Below, in pieces: positions 37,039 to 38,890 of a stretch of DNA of 38,890 nt; position 1 is the stretch's first letter; each line of letters begins with the position of its first letter. The stretch covers positions 1-38,890 of the forward strand of contig CACJRJ010000013.1 in assembly GCA_902595725.1 (NCBI GenBank), read 5' to 3'. A program made the position numbers and the translations under genes. The DNA comes from an uncultured Pelagibacteraceae bacterium. GTDB taxonomy: Bacteria; Pseudomonadota; Alphaproteobacteria; Pelagibacterales; Pelagibacteraceae. The notes below the pieces were generated by a model. The model had not been told where the DNA came from and did no database searches. It worked only from the letters and a program-made list of their open reading frames with translations.

Positions 37039-38890
37039 ATGGAAAATCATGCCAAAGTAGTAATAATTGGTGGAGGTGTTGTTGGTTGCTCAATTCTTTA
37101 TCATCTTTCAAAATTTGGAATGAAAGATTGTGTTTTGCTTGAAAGAAACGAGTTAACTTCAGGATCGTCTTGGCATGCCGCTGGAAATGTTCATGTAATC
37201 TCTAATGATCCAAATATTTCTAGAATGATGGCCTACACAATTGGTCTTTACAAAGAAATAGAAAAAGAGTCAGGACACTCTTGCGGATTTAAACCAAGTG
37301 GAGGATTTTATTTAGCTTCAAATGATGTCTGGGCAGAATATCTAAAAAGAGAAAGATCAAAAGCAAGATATATGGGTCTAGACCAAGAGTTTATTTCACT
37401 TGAAGAAGTAAAAAAGAAAAATCCATTAATTGACCCATCCAGATATTTATTAGCATTGTGGGATCCAATAGATGGAGAGGTTGACCCATCAGGAGTTACC
37501 TATGCTTTTGCTAAAGCCGCCAAAGTTCATGGAGGAAAATATTATACGCACACAGTTGTTAAAGATACAAAGCAAAAAGAAGATGGTTCATGGAATATAG
37601 TTACTGATAAAGGAAATATAAATACTGAGATTGTTATTAATGCTGGAGGACTATGGGCAAGAGAAGTTGGAAATTTAGCTGGATTAAATTTACCAGTACA
37701 GCCTATGGAGCATCATTATTTAATTACAGAAGCTATTCCAGAAATTGAAGCATTAGGAGATCAAAGACTTCCGATTGGCACAGATTTTGAAGGTAATATT
37801 TATTTTAGGCAAGAAGGAAAAGGTATGTTGCTTGGCACATATGAGCAAAAGTCTACTCCTTGGAAAGTAGAAGGAACTCCAATGAATTTTGGGCATGAAC
37901 TTTTAGAACCAAAATTAGATAATATTCAAGATAGATTAGCTATTGGATTTGAGAGAATGCCAGCCTTAGAAAAAGCAGGAATAAAAAATATAGTAAATGG
38001 ACCATTTACATTTGGCCCAGATGGAAGCCCTTTGATTGGTCCTGTTCCTGGGATGAAAAACTACTGGGTAGCCGTTGGTGTTATGGCAGGATTTTGCCAA
38101 GGAGGTGGAGTTGGAAAATGTATTGCAGAATGGATTATAGATGGTGAACCATCAATTGATGTTTGGGCTATGGATGTTGCAAGATTTGGAGATTATGCAT
38201 CTCCACAATATGGAACAATTAAATCATCAGAAAATTACGAAAGAAGATTTATAATGACTTTTCCAAACGAAACTTTACCAAAAGGTAGAAAACAAAAAAC
38301 AACAGCCTTATATGATCGATTTGTTGAGCAAGGAGCTGTAATGGGAGATTCTTTTGGTTTAGAAAATGTTTTGTGGTTTGCTAATAATAAAAAAGATGCT
38401 TACGAAGAACCAACAATTAAAAGATCAAGATCTCATAATTATGTTTCAAAAGAAGTAATAAATGTAAGAGAAAATGTAGGTGTAACTGAAGTAGCTAACT
38501 TTTCAAAGCATGAATTCAAAGGCCCAGATGCTAGAAAATTTTTAGATCATATTATGGCAGGCAAGTTACCAAAACCTGGAAGAATTTCTTTAACACCAAT
38601 GCTTACATATAGGGGAAAACTTTATGGCGACTTAACAGTTGCATGCTTAGACGAAAATGAATTTTTGGTTTTTGGATCTGGAGCAGCACAAGAAATGCAC
38701 AGAAGATGGTTTGAAAGCCACTTAGAAAAATTTAATTTACAATACAAAAATAGATCTGATGAGTTTCACGGACTTGGCATTGCGGGTCCAAAATCTAGAG
38801 ATCTTTTGCAAAAAATTGTCAGAGAAAATGTTTCTAATGATTGTTTTAAATTTAGAGATTCCAGAAAAATGTTTGTTGCAGGTGTTCCTG
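37039..38890 (+). CDS. Dimethylglycine-dehydrogenase-like FAD oxidoreductase with C-terminal GcvT domain, 3'-truncated by window edge
   Basis: ATG at 37039; open to window end (not in ORF track because no stop). VVIIGGGVVGCSILYHLSKFG FAD motif, SGSSWHAAGNVH, C-terminal GcvT domain beginning around KSRSHNYVSKEVINVRENVGVTEVANFSKHEFKGPDARKFLDHIM. Confidence 0.88.
   Translation, partial: MENHAKVVIIGGGVVGCSILYHLSKFGMKDCVLLERNELTSGSSWHAAGNVHVISNDPNISRMMAYTIGLYKEIEKESGHSCGFKPSGGFYLASNDVWAEYLKRERSKARYMGLDQEFISLEEVKKKNPLIDPSRYLLALWDPIDGEVDPSGVTYAFAKAAKVHGGKYYTHTVVKDTKQKEDGSWNIVTDKGNINTEIVINAGGLWAREVGNLAGLNLPVQPMEHHYLITEAIPEIEALGDQRLPIGTDFEGNIYFRQEGKGMLLGTYEQKSTPWKVEGTPMNFGHELLEPKLDNIQDRLAIGFERMPALEKAGIKNIVNGPFTFGPDGSPLIGPVPGMKNYWVAVGVMAGFCQGGGVGKCIAEWIIDGEPSIDVWAMDVARFGDYASPQYGTIKSSENYERRFIMTFPNETLPKGRKQKTTALYDRFVEQGAVMGDSFGLENVLWFANNKKDAYEEPTIKRSRSHNYVSKEVINVRENVGVTEVANFSKHEFKGPDARKFLDHIMAGKLPKPGRISLTPMLTYRGKLYGDLTVACLDENEFLVFGSGAAQEMHRRWFESHLEKFNLQYKNRSDEFHGLGIAGPKSRDLLQKIVRENVSNDCFKFRDSRKMFVAGVP

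Noticed and set aside
37039-38890. Monomeric sarcosine oxidase as product
   Set aside because: Presence of a C-terminal GcvT-type folate domain and length favour a DMGDH/SARDH-like enzyme; exact substrate remains unproven and the gene is truncated.
1-38890. CRISPR arrays, tRNA/rRNA genes, IS elements, phage genes
   Set aside because: No repeated spacer structure, transposase-like ORF or RNA-gene signature noticed on reading; not ruled out computationally.

Overview
The window is AT-rich, gene-dense and compact, and looks like a SAR11/Pelagibacterales-type alphaproteobacterial genome (taxon inferred from gene content and style, not from a search). It is essentially a methylated-amine / osmolyte / one-carbon superlocus. 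From left to right it contains: a truncated OpuAC/ProX binding protein; a ProV ATPase and a double-domain ProW permease followed directly by glycerol kinase and a GpsA-like G3P dehydrogenase; a trimethylamine monooxygenase (Tmm) divergent from a TRAP transporter; an SDR/ALDH/Fe-ADH/GATase cluster; formate-THF ligase divergent from heterotetrameric sarcosine oxidase soxBDAG; purEK and small housekeeping genes; an M19-dipeptidase-like protein with an uncharacterised 552-aa protein, a DUF3726-like protein and an unlisted 53-aa CxxC/CxxC mini-protein; a DmdA-like GcvT-family protein overlapping a short MetF-like protein; a second ProX/ProW pair with no ATPase gene; BHMT; and a 3'-truncated dimethylglycine-dehydrogenase-like gene that runs off the window. 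The best candidates for something undescribed are (i) the DmdA-like/MetF-like pair linked to an ATPase-less betaine-type transporter, and (ii) the degenerate M19 + 552 aa + DUF3726-like + Zn-knuckle mini-protein operon. I saw no tRNA, rRNA, CRISPR or mobile elements. All family assignments come from reading the translated sequences and from memory; no database search was possible.
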